64,000 bases of DNA from Pseudomonas sp. BBP2017. GTDB taxonomy: Bacteria; Pseudomonadota; Gammaproteobacteria; Pseudomonadales; Pseudomonadaceae. The stretch is taken from NCBI RefSeq assembly GCF_003024385.1, contig NZ_PVZN01000006.1, positions 62,001 through 126,000 on the forward strand, written 5' to 3'. This document shows positions 39,907 through 52,158 of this stretch, in pieces. Within the stretch, counting starts at the first letter, position 1, and each line of letters starts with the position of its first letter. The notes below the pieces were generated by a model. The model saw only the letters and a program-made list of their open reading frames with translations. It searched no databases and was not told the origin of the DNA. Position numbers and translations under genes: made by a program.

Positions 39907-40797
39907 ATGAATGCTGCAAGTCGAATTGCGCTGGTTCTGCTCCTGCTCTGGACGTCCAGCAGTTACGCTCAGAAACATTTCCCAGACGCAGAGGCCGCCG
40001 GCGAAGCGCTGGTGCAGGCGCTTGGTAGCGAAAAGGCTGATAGCCAACTGTTGGCGAACTTGCTCGGCAGCGACTGGAAGAGTTACATCCCGACCAAGAA
40101 CGTCGACCGTATAGATGTCGACGCCTTTCTCGCCCTCTACAAGCAAAAACATCAGGTTCAGTCCGACAGCCCGGAGCGTGCGCATCTGGTCGTCGGCGAC
40201 ACGCCCTGGGTATTCCCAATTCCCATCAGACACAGTGCTGGCGGTTGGGCATTCGACACCAAAGCCGGCGCCAAGGAAATCCGCCGACGCCGCATCGGGC
40301 GCAACGAACTGGCGACCATTCAAGCGGCACGTGCCTATCACGATGCGCAGATGGATTACGCCGAGATTGATCGCAATGACGATGGGGTCCTCGAATACGC
40401 GCAGAAGTTCATCAGTAGCGACGGGCAGTTCGACGGCCTGTACTGGCCGGAAGTGGAAGGCGTCGAAGAAAGTCCGCTCGGACCGCTTTTCGGTGATGCC
40501 GCGAAGGGTGACGACTGGCACGGCTATCACTATCGTATCCTCACTGCCCAGGGCCCTTCGGCACCGGGTGGCGCCTATGACTACAAGATCGGCGATCGCA
40601 TGACCCGCGGTTTTGCCGTGATCGCCTGGCCGACGGACTACGGGGACACTGGCGTGATGAGCTTCGTGATCAGCCACGACGGCGAATTGTTCGAGAAAGA
40701 CCTCGGCCGAGACAGCGCCAAGCGAGCTACTGCGATTACGCGTTTCGACCCCGACAGCAGTTGGAGCGAAGTAAAGGACGGGGAGGATGTGCGCTGA
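39907..40797 (+). CDS. DUF2950 periplasmic protein
   Basis: The 296-residue protein has a signal peptide cut after YAQ near residue 22 and the DUF2950 fold. A DRNDDGVLEY segment near residue 157 resembles a calcium-binding DxNxDG loop. A GYHYRIL segment near 220 and a WPTDYGDTGVMSFVISHDG block near 243-261 are family marks. No enzymatic activity is known. It lies 14 bp downstream of the DUF3300 gene in one operon, so the two probably act together in the envelope. The operon converges on gyrB. Confidence 0.87.
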   Translation: MNAASRIALVLLLLWTSSSYAQKHFPDAEAAGEALVQALGSEKADSQLLANLLGSDWKSYIPTKNVDRIDVDAFLALYKQKHQVQSDSPERAHLVVGDTPWVFPIPIRHSAGGWAFDTKAGAKEIRRRRIGRNELATIQAARAYHDAQMDYAEIDRNDDGVLEYAQKFISSDGQFDGLYWPEVEGVEESPLGPLFGDAAKGDDWHGYHYRILTAQGPSAPGGAYDYKIGDRMTRGFAVIAWPTDYGDTGVMSFVISHDGELFEKDLGRDSAKRATAITRFDPDSSWSEVKDGEDVR

Positions 40798-40828
40798 ACC
40801 AGGCAGCTCAACTCATGGAAATCAACGC

Positions 40829-40854
40829 AAAAAAAAGCCCGCGTGAGCGGGCTT
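40829..40854 (-). terminator. Intrinsic terminator of gyrB
   Basis: The arms AAGCCCGC and GCGGGCTT enclose a GTGA loop, with a run of A on the left of the plus strand. Read on the minus strand this gives a hairpin followed by a T8 tract, a terminator for gyrB located about 90 bp past its stop. The opposite direction lacks a T-tract. Confidence 0.85.
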
Positions 40855-40940
40855 GATGATGACCGACCAGCCTTGCGAACAAGTTCCGGCCAGTCATCTA
40901 TTTGTGAAAAAGCGCAGCTTTTCTGTGAACCTACACCTGG

Positions 40941-44466
<3,526 letters not shown>

Positions 44467-44473
44467 CTAGAAA

Positions 44474-45577
44474 TTACAGACGCATCGGCATGACAACGTA
44501 AGCGGAGTCGTCGTTGTCAGCTTCCTGCAGCAGGGCACTGCTGTTGGAATCCGACAGGATCAGGCGAACTTGCTCAGTGGTCATGACGCCCAGTACATCC
44601 AGCAGGTAGCTGACGTTGAAGCCGATTTCCAGCGCGCTACCGTTGTAGTCGACGCTGATTTCTTCTTCCGCTTCTTCCTGCTCAGGGTTGTTGGCCTGGA
44701 TCTTCAATTGGCCGCTGGCCAGCTGCAGACGGATGCCGCGGTACTTCTCGTTCGACAGAATGGCGGTACGGCTGAACGCTTCACGCAGCGCCTGGCGATC
44801 ACCCAGCACCAGCTTGTCACCGCCCTTAGGCAGTACACGCTCGTAGTCGGGGAACTTGCCATCGACCAGCTTCGAGGTGAAGGTGAACTCACCGGTCGTA
44901 GCGCGGATGTGATGCTGCCCCAGGACGATGCTGACCATGCCATCCGGCTCGGTGAGCAGGCGCGCCAGCTCAAGGATACCTTTACGCGGCACGATGACCT
45001 GGTGGCGGTCAGCCTGACTGATATCGGCACTCATCGAGCACATGGCCAAGCGGTGACCATCGGTGGCTACGGCACGCAAAGTATTGGGAGACACTTCCAG
45101 CAGCATGCCGTTGAGGTAGTAACGCACATCCTGTTGGGCCATGGCGAAGCTGGTGCGCTCGATCAGGCGGCGCAGACGGCTTTGCTCAAGGTTGCAGGTC
45201 AGCGAACCCGGGCCTTCTTCAACAGTAGGGAAGTCATTGGCTGGCAGGGTCGACAGGGTGAAGCGACTGCGACCGGCCTTGACCACGATCTTCTGTTCGT
45301 CGAGCTTGATGTCGATCAGCGCGTCGTTCGGCAAGCTCTTGCAGATATCCATGAGCTTGCGTGCGGGTACGGTGATCTCGCCTGGCTCGGCAGGCTCTTC
45401 CAGTTGAACACGGCCAACCAGTTCCACTTCCAGGTCAGTACCGGTAAGTGAAAGCTGCTGACCCTGAACAACCAGCAGTACGTTGGATAGTACCGGCAAG
45501 GTCTGGCGGCGCTCGACGACGCCTGCGACCAGTTGCAGGGGTTTCAACAGGGCTTCGCGTTGAATGGTGAAGTGCAT
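44474..45577 (-). CDS. dnaN: DNA polymerase III beta sliding clamp
   Basis: The beta clamp dimerises around DNA and tethers polymerase III and other clamp-binding proteins. The 367-residue protein is three copies of the same fold, begins MHFTIQREALLKPLQ, and has the typical C-terminal VVMPMRL end that forms part of the peptide-binding pocket. The gap to dnaA upstream is 39 bp and to recF downstream 7 bp. Regulation is presumably from the dnaA promoter, with possible internal promoters that I cannot see. Confidence 0.98.
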   Translation of the reverse strand: MHFTIQREALLKPLQLVAGVVERRQTLPVLSNVLLVVQGQQLSLTGTDLEVELVGRVQLEEPAEPGEITVPARKLMDICKSLPNDALIDIKLDEQKIVVKAGRSRFTLSTLPANDFPTVEEGPGSLTCNLEQSRLRRLIERTSFAMAQQDVRYYLNGMLLEVSPNTLRAVATDGHRLAMCSMSADISQADRHQVIVPRKGILELARLLTEPDGMVSIVLGQHHIRATTGEFTFTSKLVDGKFPDYERVLPKGGDKLVLGDRQALREAFSRTAILSNEKYRGIRLQLASGQLKIQANNPEQEEAEEEISVDYNGSALEIGFNVSYLLDVLGVMTTEQVRLILSDSNSSALLQEADNDDSAYVVMPMRL

Positions 45578-45616
45578 GGTCTAGTCCCTTGCCTTAATAA
45601 GCTGCGCTGACGCCAA

Positions 45617-47131
45617 TCACGTCGTCAGGGTCCGCAGCAGGTTCTTGTAGTCCTCGCGGATATCCGCGTCGGATTCCTTGAGTTCGTTGATCTTGCGACA
45701 CGCATGCAACACGGTGGTATGGTCGCGGCCACCGAAGACGTCACCGATTTCCGGCAAACTGTGGTTGGTCAGCTCCTTGGACAGTGCCATGGCTACCTGA
45801 CGCGGGCGGGCCACCGAACGGGAGCGGCGCTTGGACAGCAGGTCGGAGATCTTGATCTTGTAGTACTCGGCCACCGTGCGCTGGATGTTATCCACACTCA
45901 CCAGTTTGTCCTGCAATGCCAGAAGATCCTTGAGCGATTCACGGATCAGCTCAATGGTGATGTCGCGTCCCATGAAGTGCGAATGGGCGATGACGCGCTT
46001 GAGTGCACCTTCAAGTTCTCGGACGTTGGAGCGAATACGCTGGGCGATAAAGAACGCAGCGTCATGCGGCAAGTCTACCTTGGCCTGGTCAGCCTTCTTC
46101 ATCAGGATCGCGACGCGGGTTTCCAGTTCCGGTGGCTCGACCGCTACGGTCAGGCCCCAGCCGAAGCGCGATTTCAGACGCTCTTCCAGCCCTTCAATCT
46201 CTTTCGGGTAACGGTCACTGGTCAGGATTACCTGCTGACCGCCTTCGAGCAAGGCGTTGAAGGTGTGGAAAAACTCTTCCTGGGAACGCTCTTTGCGGGC
46301 GAAGAACTGAATGTCGTCGATAAGCAGCGCATCCACCGAACGGTAAAAGCGCTTGAACTCGTTGATGGCGTTGAGCTGCAGTGCCTTGACCATGTCCGCC
46401 ACGAAACGCTCGGAATGCAGGTAGACCACCTTGGCATTCGGGTTCTTCTTGAGCAGGTGGTTACCCACAGCATGCATCAAGTGCGTTTTACCCAGACCTA
46501 CACCGCCGTAAAGGAACAGCGGGTTGTAGCCATGCTTGGGATTGTCGGCGACCTGCCAGGCAGCCGCGCGGGCCAGCTGGTTGGACTTACCCTCGACGAA
46601 GTTCTCGAAAGTAAAGGTACGGTTCAGGTAGCTGGTGTGCTTGAGCGCACCTTCGACCTGCACAGTACGTTGCTCGGTACGACCACTTGGCGCCGGTGCA
46701 GAAGCGGATTCGCCCATGGAGTCGAAGCTGTCACGCGAAGGCGCTTGCTCGACTTCAGCCGCAGCCGGTGCAGCAACAGGTGCGGCAACGGGTTCGTTGA
46801 CCACAGCGGTCTGTGCAGACTGCGCCTGGGATGCGGCGACAGCGGCAGCCAGTGGTGCGTTGGGGGCGGCACGAGGCGCCGAACTGCGTCTGCTGCCTAT
46901 TAATAAGGAAAGGGCAGGCGCAATGCCGTTGCCATGCTCACCCAGCAGCTCGAGCAGACGGCTCAGGTACTTTTCATTGACCCAATCGAGAACGAAACGG
47001 TTAGGCGCGTAGACGCGCAACTCGTCGCCTTCGGCTTCGACCTGTAGCGGACGGATCCAGGTGTTGAATTGCTGGGCAGGCAGTTCATCGCGCAGAAGCT
47101 CCACGCACTGCTGCCAAAGTTCCACTGACAC
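45617..47131 (-). CDS. dnaA: Chromosomal replication initiator DnaA
   Basis: DnaA binds TTATCCACA boxes, unwinds oriC and loads DnaB. The 504-residue protein has domain I (residues 1-85, [20 protein letters not shown]), an Ala/Pro/Gln-rich linker (domain II, about 90-165), an AAA+ domain with Walker [10 protein letters not shown] near 205, and the C-terminal DNA-binding signature [18 protein letters not shown]. The start is GTG at 47131, preceded by AGGGGAT. An ATG 25 codons earlier would lie in the promoter. A perfect DnaA box also lies within the gene (45888-45896). Confidence 0.98.
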   Translation of the reverse strand: MSVELWQQCVELLRDELPAQQFNTWIRPLQVEAEGDELRVYAPNRFVLDWVNEKYLSRLLELLGEHGNGIAPALSLLIGSRRSSAPRAAPNAPLAAAVAASQAQSAQTAVVNEPVAAPVAAPAAAEVEQAPSRDSFDSMGESASAPAPSGRTEQRTVQVEGALKHTSYLNRTFTFENFVEGKSNQLARAAAWQVADNPKHGYNPLFLYGGVGLGKTHLMHAVGNHLLKKNPNAKVVYLHSERFVADMVKALQLNAINEFKRFYRSVDALLIDDIQFFARKERSQEEFFHTFNALLEGGQQVILTSDRYPKEIEGLEERLKSRFGWGLTVAVEPPELETRVAILMKKADQAKVDLPHDAAFFIAQRIRSNVRELEGALKRVIAHSHFMGRDITIELIRESLKDLLALQDKLVSVDNIQRTVAEYYKIKISDLLSKRRSRSVARPRQVAMALSKELTNHSLPEIGDVFGGRDHTTVLHACRKINELKESDADIREDYKNLLRTLTT

Positions 47132-47176
47132 GGATATCCCCTGAGTTGAAAGCCGGTGAGGCAAAAACAAGCCCCC

Positions 47177-47205
47177 ATTGTACCGAGCAGCAGCGCAGTT
47201 ATCCA
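47177..47205 (-). promoter_or_regulatory. dnaA promoter overlapped by a DnaA box
   Basis: On the minus strand, TGGATA (47200-47205) and TACAAT (47177-47182) are separated by 17 bp. The -10 is good and the -35 fair. The perfect DnaA box at 47199-47207 covers the -35, which suggests DnaA autorepression. The promoter is inferred from sequence alone. Confidence 0.65.
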
Positions 47206-47426
47206 CATGCAGGTGCGTTGAGGATGGCGATAAATCAGCAGCTTAGTGACCAAAATGGCCTTTCAGTGCTGTGAATAAGCTCTGTGGATAACCGCACCTG
47301 AGGTCTTTGCACAACTGGGGGTTGAAATCGGTGGATAACCACCCTGTGGATAACCATCGATTTGATCCACAGCTTTTCCGAGCCTTCGACACAGCCAGAG
47401 CACCTCTTCTCGACAATGTTTCAGTT

Positions 47427-47537
47427 CTCTGTACACGACGTAAATAGAGGGCTGTAGAGCTTTATCCACAGATAATGGCCGCCTAAGCTTTATAAGTTTT
47501 ACAGAAAAGCTTTAAATAATTCCTCTCTCTTTTTTTA
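47427..47537 (+). repeat. Origin core element, copy 1
   Basis: The order is CTCTGTACA, GTAAATA, CTGTAGA, a perfect DnaA box (47462), AAAGCTTTAA (47506) and a CTCTCTTT tract. The same order occurs at 51928-52040. CTCTGTACA lies exactly 35 bp before the box in both copies. Confidence 0.8.
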
Positions 47538-47622
47538 TGTTTAAGCGTGTGATGGTTCTCCTCCGTGAGGCCCTTACCTGAAACGGGTGATTTTCCGTCT
47601 ATAAGGAAAAGCTGGTTGGAAA

Positions 47623-47651
47623 TTGACCTATGGCTGCGCTTTCTCTAGAAT
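47623..47651 (+). promoter_or_regulatory. rpmH promoter (sigma-70)
   Basis: TTGACC (47623-47628) and TAGAAT (47646-47651) are separated by 17 bp, a near-consensus sigma-70 promoter. It lies about 60 bp before the rpmH ATG and would drive rpmH-rnpA-yidD-yidC. Confidence 0.85.
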
Positions 47652-47711
47652 CGCCGGTCTCTTAAAACGGGGGCCATTCCGGCCCGTTGTCGACGAACCA
47701 GGTAACACGCC

Positions 47712-47846
47712 ATGAAACGTACTTTCCAACCAAGCACCATCAAGCGCGCTCGCACTCACGGTTTCCGTGCCCGTATGGCCACCAAGAACGGTCGTGCCGT
47801 TCTGTCGCGTCGCCGTGCCAAAGGCCGTAAGCGCCTGGCAGTTTGA
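47712..47846 (+). CDS. rpmH: 50S ribosomal protein L34
   Basis: The frame encodes a 44-residue, strongly basic ribosomal protein, starting [20 protein letters not shown] and ending [10 protein letters not shown]. Its length and sequence are standard for bacterial L34. It is preceded by a near-consensus sigma-70 promoter and lies 13 bp before the rnpA start, the usual order at bacterial origins. Confidence 0.98.
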
Positions 47847-47859
47847 TTTTTCGGCACAG

Positions 47860-48264
47860 GTGGTGAGTCAGGACTTCAGTCGGGAAAAGCGTCTGCTTAT
47901 CCCCCGACAATTCAAAGCGGTCTTCGACTCCCCAACCGGCAAGGTCCCAGGGAAAAACCTGCTGCTCCTTGCCCGCGAGAACGGTCTGGATCACCCCCGC
48001 CTGGGGCTTGTGATCGGGAAAAAGAGCGTCAAGCTCTCCGTTCAACGCAATCGCCTGAAACGCCTGATGCGCGATTCGTTTCGCCTGAACCAGCACTTGC
48101 TTGCAGGTTGGGATATCGTGATCGTCGCGCGCAAAGGGTTGGGCGAGATTGAAAACCCAGAATTGCACCAACATTTTGGCAAGCTCTGGAAGCGCCTCGC
48201 ACGCAGTCGGCCCGCTCCAGTGGTGAACACCGACTCTGTGGGGGTAGACAGTAAAGATGCGTAA
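47860..48264 (+). CDS. rnpA: Ribonuclease P protein component
   Basis: RnpA is the protein subunit of RNase P and matures tRNA 5' ends with the M1 RNA. The 134-residue protein carries the conserved RNR-box region [16 protein letters not shown] near residues 60-75. The GTG at 47860 gives an N-terminus [13 protein letters not shown] typical of Pseudomonas; longer frames overlap rpmH. The ribosome-binding site is weak, as is common for this gene. Its 3' end overlaps yidD by 8 bp. Confidence 0.95.
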   Translation: MVSQDFSREKRLLIPRQFKAVFDSPTGKVPGKNLLLLARENGLDHPRLGLVIGKKSVKLSVQRNRLKRLMRDSFRLNQHLLAGWDIVIVARKGLGEIENPELHQHFGKLWKRLARSRPAPVVNTDSVGVDSKDA

Positions 48265-48502
48265 ACTGGCACTCGTTCCGATCCAGTTTTACCGTTACGC
48301 CATTAGTCCTCTGATGGCCAGTCACTGTCGTTTCTACCCCAGTTGCTCCTGTTACGCGTTAGAAGCCATCGAAAACCATGGTCTTTTACGTGGCGGGTGG
48401 CTAACCGTTCGTCGCCTGGGGCGTTGCCACCCGTGGAATGCCGGCGGTTTTGACCCGGTTCCGCCAGCTCCCTCTTCCCGTTCTTCTTCGATAGCCGAGT
48501 AA
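48257..48502 (+). CDS. yidD: Membrane protein insertion efficiency factor YidD
   Basis: YidD is a small membrane-associated protein that assists YidC-dependent insertion. The 81-residue protein has the conserved cysteine-rich core [16 protein letters not shown] (residues 23-38) and the [17 protein letters not shown] motif. Its ATG lies inside the last codons of rnpA. It is placed directly before yidC in the same operon. Confidence 0.95.
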   Translation: MRKLALVPIQFYRYAISPLMASHCRFYPSCSCYALEAIENHGLLRGGWLTVRRLGRCHPWNAGGFDPVPPAPSSRSSSIAE

Positions 48503-48504
48503 TC

Positions 48505-50187
48505 ATGGATATTAAACGCACGATCCTGATCGTCGCCCTGGCAATCGTGTCCTACGTTATGGTCCTTAACTGGAACCAGGACTACGGCCAAGCTGCCTTG
48601 CCGACTCAGAATACTGCTGCCAGCAACGCTGCCCCGACCTTGCCGGACACCGCGAAGGCCGGTAACACTGGCGCCAGCGCCGATGTGCCAAGCGCCAACG
48701 CTGAATCCAGCCCTGCCGAACTGGCTCCGGTTGCCGTCAGCAAAGACCTGATTCGGGTCAAAACTGACGTCCTCGACCTGGCTATCGATCCAAACGGTGG
48801 TGACATCGCCCAGCTGATGCTGCCCAAGTATCCGCGCCGTCAGGATCATCCGGACATTCCGTTCCAGCTGTTCGACAACGGTAGCGAGCGTACTTATCTG
48901 GCGCAAAGCGGCCTGACCGGCGTCAACGGCCCGGATGCCCGCCCGGCAGGTCGTCCGCTGTACGCCGCTGATCAGAAAAGTTATCAACTGGCCGATGGCC
49001 AGGAGCAAATGGTCGTCGACCTGAAATTCAGCGATAACGGGGTCAACTACATCAAGCGCTTCAGCTTCAAGCGCGGTGAATACGACCTGACCGTTACCTA
49101 CCTGATCGACAACCAGAGCGCCCAGCCTTGGACCGGTAACCTGTTTGCACAACTGAAGCGCGATGCAAGCTCGGATCCGTCTTCGAGCACTGCGACCGGC
49201 ACCGCCACCTACCTGGGTGCTGCCCTGTGGACAAGTTCGGAACCCTACAAAAAGGTGTCGATGAAAGACATCGACAAGGGAAATCTGAAAGAAAATGTTT
49301 CCGGTGGCTGGGTAGCCTGGCTGCAGCACTACTTCGTTACCGCCTGGATTCCAAACAAGTCTGACAACAACATTGTCCAGACTCGCAAGGACAGCCAGGG
49401 CAACTACATTATCGGTTTTACTGGCCCGGCGCTGAACGTAGCCGCTGGCGCCAAAGGCGAAACCAGCACTGTGCTGTACGCAGGTCCGAAGATCCAGGAG
49501 AAGCTCAAAGAGTTGTCCCCAGGTCTGGAACTGACGGTCGACTACGGCATTCTGTGGTTCATCGCTCAGCCGATCTTCTGGCTGCTGCAACATATCCACA
49601 ACCTGCTCGGCAACTGGGGCTGGTCGATTATCGTCCTGACCATGCTGATCAAGCTGCTGTTCTTCCCGCTGTCTGCTGCCAGCTACAAGTCGATGGCGCG
49701 CATGCGTGCCGTGGCACCAAAACTGGCTGCGCTGAAAGAACAACATGGCGATGACCGGCAGAAAATGTCGCAAGCCATGATGGAGCTGTACAAGAAAGAG
49801 AAGATCAACCCACTGGGCGGCTGCTTGCCGATCCTGGTGCAAATGCCGGTCTTCCTCTCGCTGTACTGGGTATTGCTGGAAAGCGTCGAGATGCGTCAGG
49901 CGCCGTGGATGTTCTGGATCACCGACCTGTCGATCAAGGATCCGTTCTTCATCCTGCCGATCATCATGGGCGCGACCATGTTCATCCAGCAGCAGCTGAA
50001 CCCGACTCCGCCGGATCCGATGCAGGCCAAGGTGATGAAGCTGATGCCAATCATCTTCACCTTCTTCTTCCTGTGGTTCCCGGCTGGTCTGGTGCTGTAC
50101 TGGGTTGTGAACAACTGCTTGTCGATCGCACAGCAGTGGTACATCACCCGTAGCATCGAAAATGCTACCAAGAAAGCCGCTGCTTAA
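48505..50187 (+). CDS. yidC: Membrane protein insertase YidC
   Basis: YidC inserts and folds inner-membrane proteins, including the ATP synthase c subunit encoded downstream in this window. The 560-residue protein has an N-terminal transmembrane helix (residues 5-20), a large periplasmic beta domain (about 60-340), and five C-terminal helices around SIIVLTMLIKLLFFPLS and MPVFLSLYWVLLESVE. The stop is followed by a terminator hairpin that ends the rpmH operon. Confidence 0.98.
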   Translation: MDIKRTILIVALAIVSYVMVLNWNQDYGQAALPTQNTAASNAAPTLPDTAKAGNTGASADVPSANAESSPAELAPVAVSKDLIRVKTDVLDLAIDPNGGDIAQLMLPKYPRRQDHPDIPFQLFDNGSERTYLAQSGLTGVNGPDARPAGRPLYAADQKSYQLADGQEQMVVDLKFSDNGVNYIKRFSFKRGEYDLTVTYLIDNQSAQPWTGNLFAQLKRDASSDPSSSTATGTATYLGAALWTSSEPYKKVSMKDIDKGNLKENVSGGWVAWLQHYFVTAWIPNKSDNNIVQTRKDSQGNYIIGFTGPALNVAAGAKGETSTVLYAGPKIQEKLKELSPGLELTVDYGILWFIAQPIFWLLQHIHNLLGNWGWSIIVLTMLIKLLFFPLSAASYKSMARMRAVAPKLAALKEQHGDDRQKMSQAMMELYKKEKINPLGGCLPILVQMPVFLSLYWVLLESVEMRQAPWMFWITDLSIKDPFFILPIIMGATMFIQQQLNPTPPDPMQAKVMKLMPIIFTFFFLWFPAGLVLYWVVNNCLSIAQQWYITRSIENATKKAAA

Positions 50188-50212
50188 CGGGTTAGCCAGC
50201 TAACCTGTGGAT

Positions 50213-50236
50213 AAACGCCCCCTCGTGGGGCGTTTT
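50213..50236 (+). terminator. Intrinsic terminator after yidC
   Basis: The arms AAACGCCCC and GGGGCGTTT enclose a 5-nt loop and end in a short T run. A DnaA box (50206-50214) overlaps the left edge. It ends the rpmH-rnpA-yidD-yidC operon 36 bp before mnmE. Confidence 0.85.
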
Positions 50237-50271
50237 GCTATCTGTCGTTTTTTGTCGTGAGGCCTTCGAGC

Positions 50272-51642
50272 ATGAACACTGTGCGTGAAACCATTGCTGC
50301 CATCGCTACCGCCCAGGGACGTGGGGGCGTGGGGATCGTGCGGCTGTCCGGACCGCTGGCACAGCAAGCCGGGTTGGCCATCTGTGGAAAAACGCTGACG
50401 CCGCGACATGCCCATTACGGCGCGTTTCGTGCTGACGATGGGCTGGTCATCGATGAAGGCATCGCGCTGTTTTTCCCTGGCCCTAACTCCTTCACCGGTG
50501 AAGATGTACTGGAACTGCAGGGACACGGCGGTCCGGTGGTGCTGGATATGCTTCTGCAGCGCTGTGTACAGCTGGGCTGCCGCCTGGCCCGCCCGGGGGA
50601 ATTCAGCGAGCGCGCATTCCTCAACGACAAGCTCGACCTGGCCCAGGCCGAAGCGATTGCCGACCTGATCGAAGCCAGTTCTGCACAGGCAGCCCGCAAT
50701 GCCTTGCGCTCGCTCCAAGGCGAATTTTCCCGCCGTGTGGATAACCTCACCGAGAAACTGATCAGCCTACGGATCTATGTGGAAGCGGCTATCGACTTTC
50801 CCGAAGAGGAAATCGACTTCCTCGCCGATGGCCACGTGCTGAGCATGCTCGATGACGTGCGAACGAATTTATCCACAGTGCAGCGTGAGGCCGGGCAGGG
50901 GGCTCTGTTGCGCGATGGCATGACCGTCGTCATCGCGGGTCGGCCAAATGCTGGCAAGTCGAGCCTGCTCAATGTTTTGGCCGGGCGTGAGGCGGCAATT
51001 GTTACTGATATCGCCGGCACCACCCGGGACATCCTGCGTGAACATATCCACATCGACGGTATGCCGTTGCACGTTGTGGATACTGCCGGACTGCGCGATA
51101 CCGATGACCATGTGGAAAAAATCGGCGTGCAGCGTGCGCTCAAGGCCATCAACGAAGCCGATCGGGTGTTGTTGGTTGTCGATTCCACCGCGCCGGAAGC
51201 CAGTGATCCCTTTGCCCTGTGGCCGGAGTTCCTCGATCTGCGCCCCGATCCAGCCAAGGTCACGCTGATTCGCAACAAGGCTGACCTGAGTGGCGAGACC
51301 GTCGCCATGGAACAAAGCGCGGATGGCCACGTCACCATTACCCTCAGTGCCAAGGATGCCGACATGGGGCTGGAGCTGCTGCGCGAGCACCTGAAGGCCT
51401 GCATGGGTTATGAACAGACGGCTGAAAGCAGCTTCAGTGCCCGCAGGCGCCATCTGGAGGCGCTACGCCAAGCCAGTTCACACCTGGAGCACGGTCGTGC
51501 GCAGTTGACCCTCGCAGGTGCCGGTGAGCTGCTCGCTGAAGACTTGCGTCAGGCCCAGCAAGCCTTGGGCGAGATTACCGGTGCCTTTAGCTCCGACGAT
51601 CTGCTGGGACGAATCTTCTCCAGCTTCTGCATCGGCAAGTAA
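50272..51642 (+). CDS. mnmE: tRNA modification GTPase MnmE (TrmE)
   Basis: MnmE with MnmG installs the 5-carboxymethylaminomethyl group on wobble U34 of several tRNAs. The 456-residue protein has an N-terminal THF-binding domain (residues 1-118), a helical domain, and an inserted G domain with [12 protein letters not shown] near 223, the DTAGLR loop near 270 and NKADL near 335. It ends with the conserved CIGK motif. ATG 50272 was chosen over a start five codons upstream. Two perfect DnaA boxes fall inside it (50736-50744 and 50869-50877). Confidence 0.98.
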   Translation: MNTVRETIAAIATAQGRGGVGIVRLSGPLAQQAGLAICGKTLTPRHAHYGAFRADDGLVIDEGIALFFPGPNSFTGEDVLELQGHGGPVVLDMLLQRCVQLGCRLARPGEFSERAFLNDKLDLAQAEAIADLIEASSAQAARNALRSLQGEFSRRVDNLTEKLISLRIYVEAAIDFPEEEIDFLADGHVLSMLDDVRTNLSTVQREAGQGALLRDGMTVVIAGRPNAGKSSLLNVLAGREAAIVTDIAGTTRDILREHIHIDGMPLHVVDTAGLRDTDDHVEKIGVQRALKAINEADRVLLVVDSTAPEASDPFALWPEFLDLRPDPAKVTLIRNKADLSGETVAMEQSADGHVTITLSAKDADMGLELLREHLKACMGYEQTAESSFSARRRHLEALRQASSHLEHGRAQLTLAGAGELLAEDLRQAQQALGEITGAFSSDDLLGRIFSSFCIGK

Positions 51643-52158
51643 GCGTCTTTATCCACAGCTGGGTCCGCAACGGGCCTGGCTGCTGTACTCCTTCCTTCGA
51701 TTTTCCCTTCCTTTCAGGACTGCCAATGCGCGAGTCCTGCCTTCTCGCCTGCGCGGCTATCCACAAATCTGTGAAATAAGCCCTGTGGAAAACCATGCCT
51801 CAGCTCCGTTGATAACTGCCATTCAAGGCTGGAGATAACTCCGCTTGTGGGTAAGTAGGCATTTCATCCACAGGCTTAAAGCGCTTATCCAGAACGCTCA
51901 TGCCCGGTAGACCACAGGGTTTTGAACCTCTGTACATAAGGTAAATAAAGGCCTGTAGAACCTTATCCACAGAAAAGGTGGTGCATAAGAATAAACATAA
52001 AAACAAAGCTTTAATAAATTTCTCTCTCTTTATTTCTATTGCTCGCCACTCATCCACAGCCTGGTTAAATTTTGTGCAAAAGGTTCCTTTAGAGGGGGGT
52101 AAGTCCCTATACTTGTGCGTTATCCCTATCTATTCCCGAAACAGGCACGAGGTGCGTG
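51643..52158. other. Second DnaA-box-rich, origin-like region
   Basis: This 516-bp gap between mnmE and mnmG has no gene. It holds perfect DnaA boxes at 51649-51657 and 51963-51971. One-mismatch variants lie at 51757, 51785, 51846, 51864, 51885 and 52050. An AT-rich stretch runs at about 51980-52040. It repeats the layout of the dnaA-rpmH region, including TGTGAAATAAG-CCCTGTGGA-AAACC at 51770-51794 versus 47270-47293. It may be a second, weaker origin or a DnaA reservoir; it also must contain the mnmG promoter. Confidence 0.75.
51928..52040 (+). repeat. Origin core element, copy 2
   Basis: CTCTGTACA, GTAAATA, CTGTAGA, a perfect DnaA box (51963), AAAGCTTTAA (52005) and a CTCTCTTT tract appear in the same order as at 47427-47537. 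The CTCTGTACA-to-box spacing is identical (35 bp). The box-to-AAAGCTTTAA spacing is 42 versus 44 bp. Confidence 0.8.

Larger units (their letters stand above)
47132..47711. other. oriC: Probable oriC (dnaA-rpmH intergenic region)
   Basis: This 580-bp gap holds four perfect DnaA boxes: 47199-47207 and 47462-47470 in one orientation, 47283-47291 and 47345-47353 in the other. Near-matches lie at 47270-47278, 47330-47338 and 47363-47371. An AT-rich stretch (about 47485-47540, with AAAGCTTTAAATAAT) follows and could be the unwinding element. The location between dnaA and rpmH is that of the known Pseudomonas origin. The region also contains the dnaA promoter and the rpmH promoter. Confidence 0.92.
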
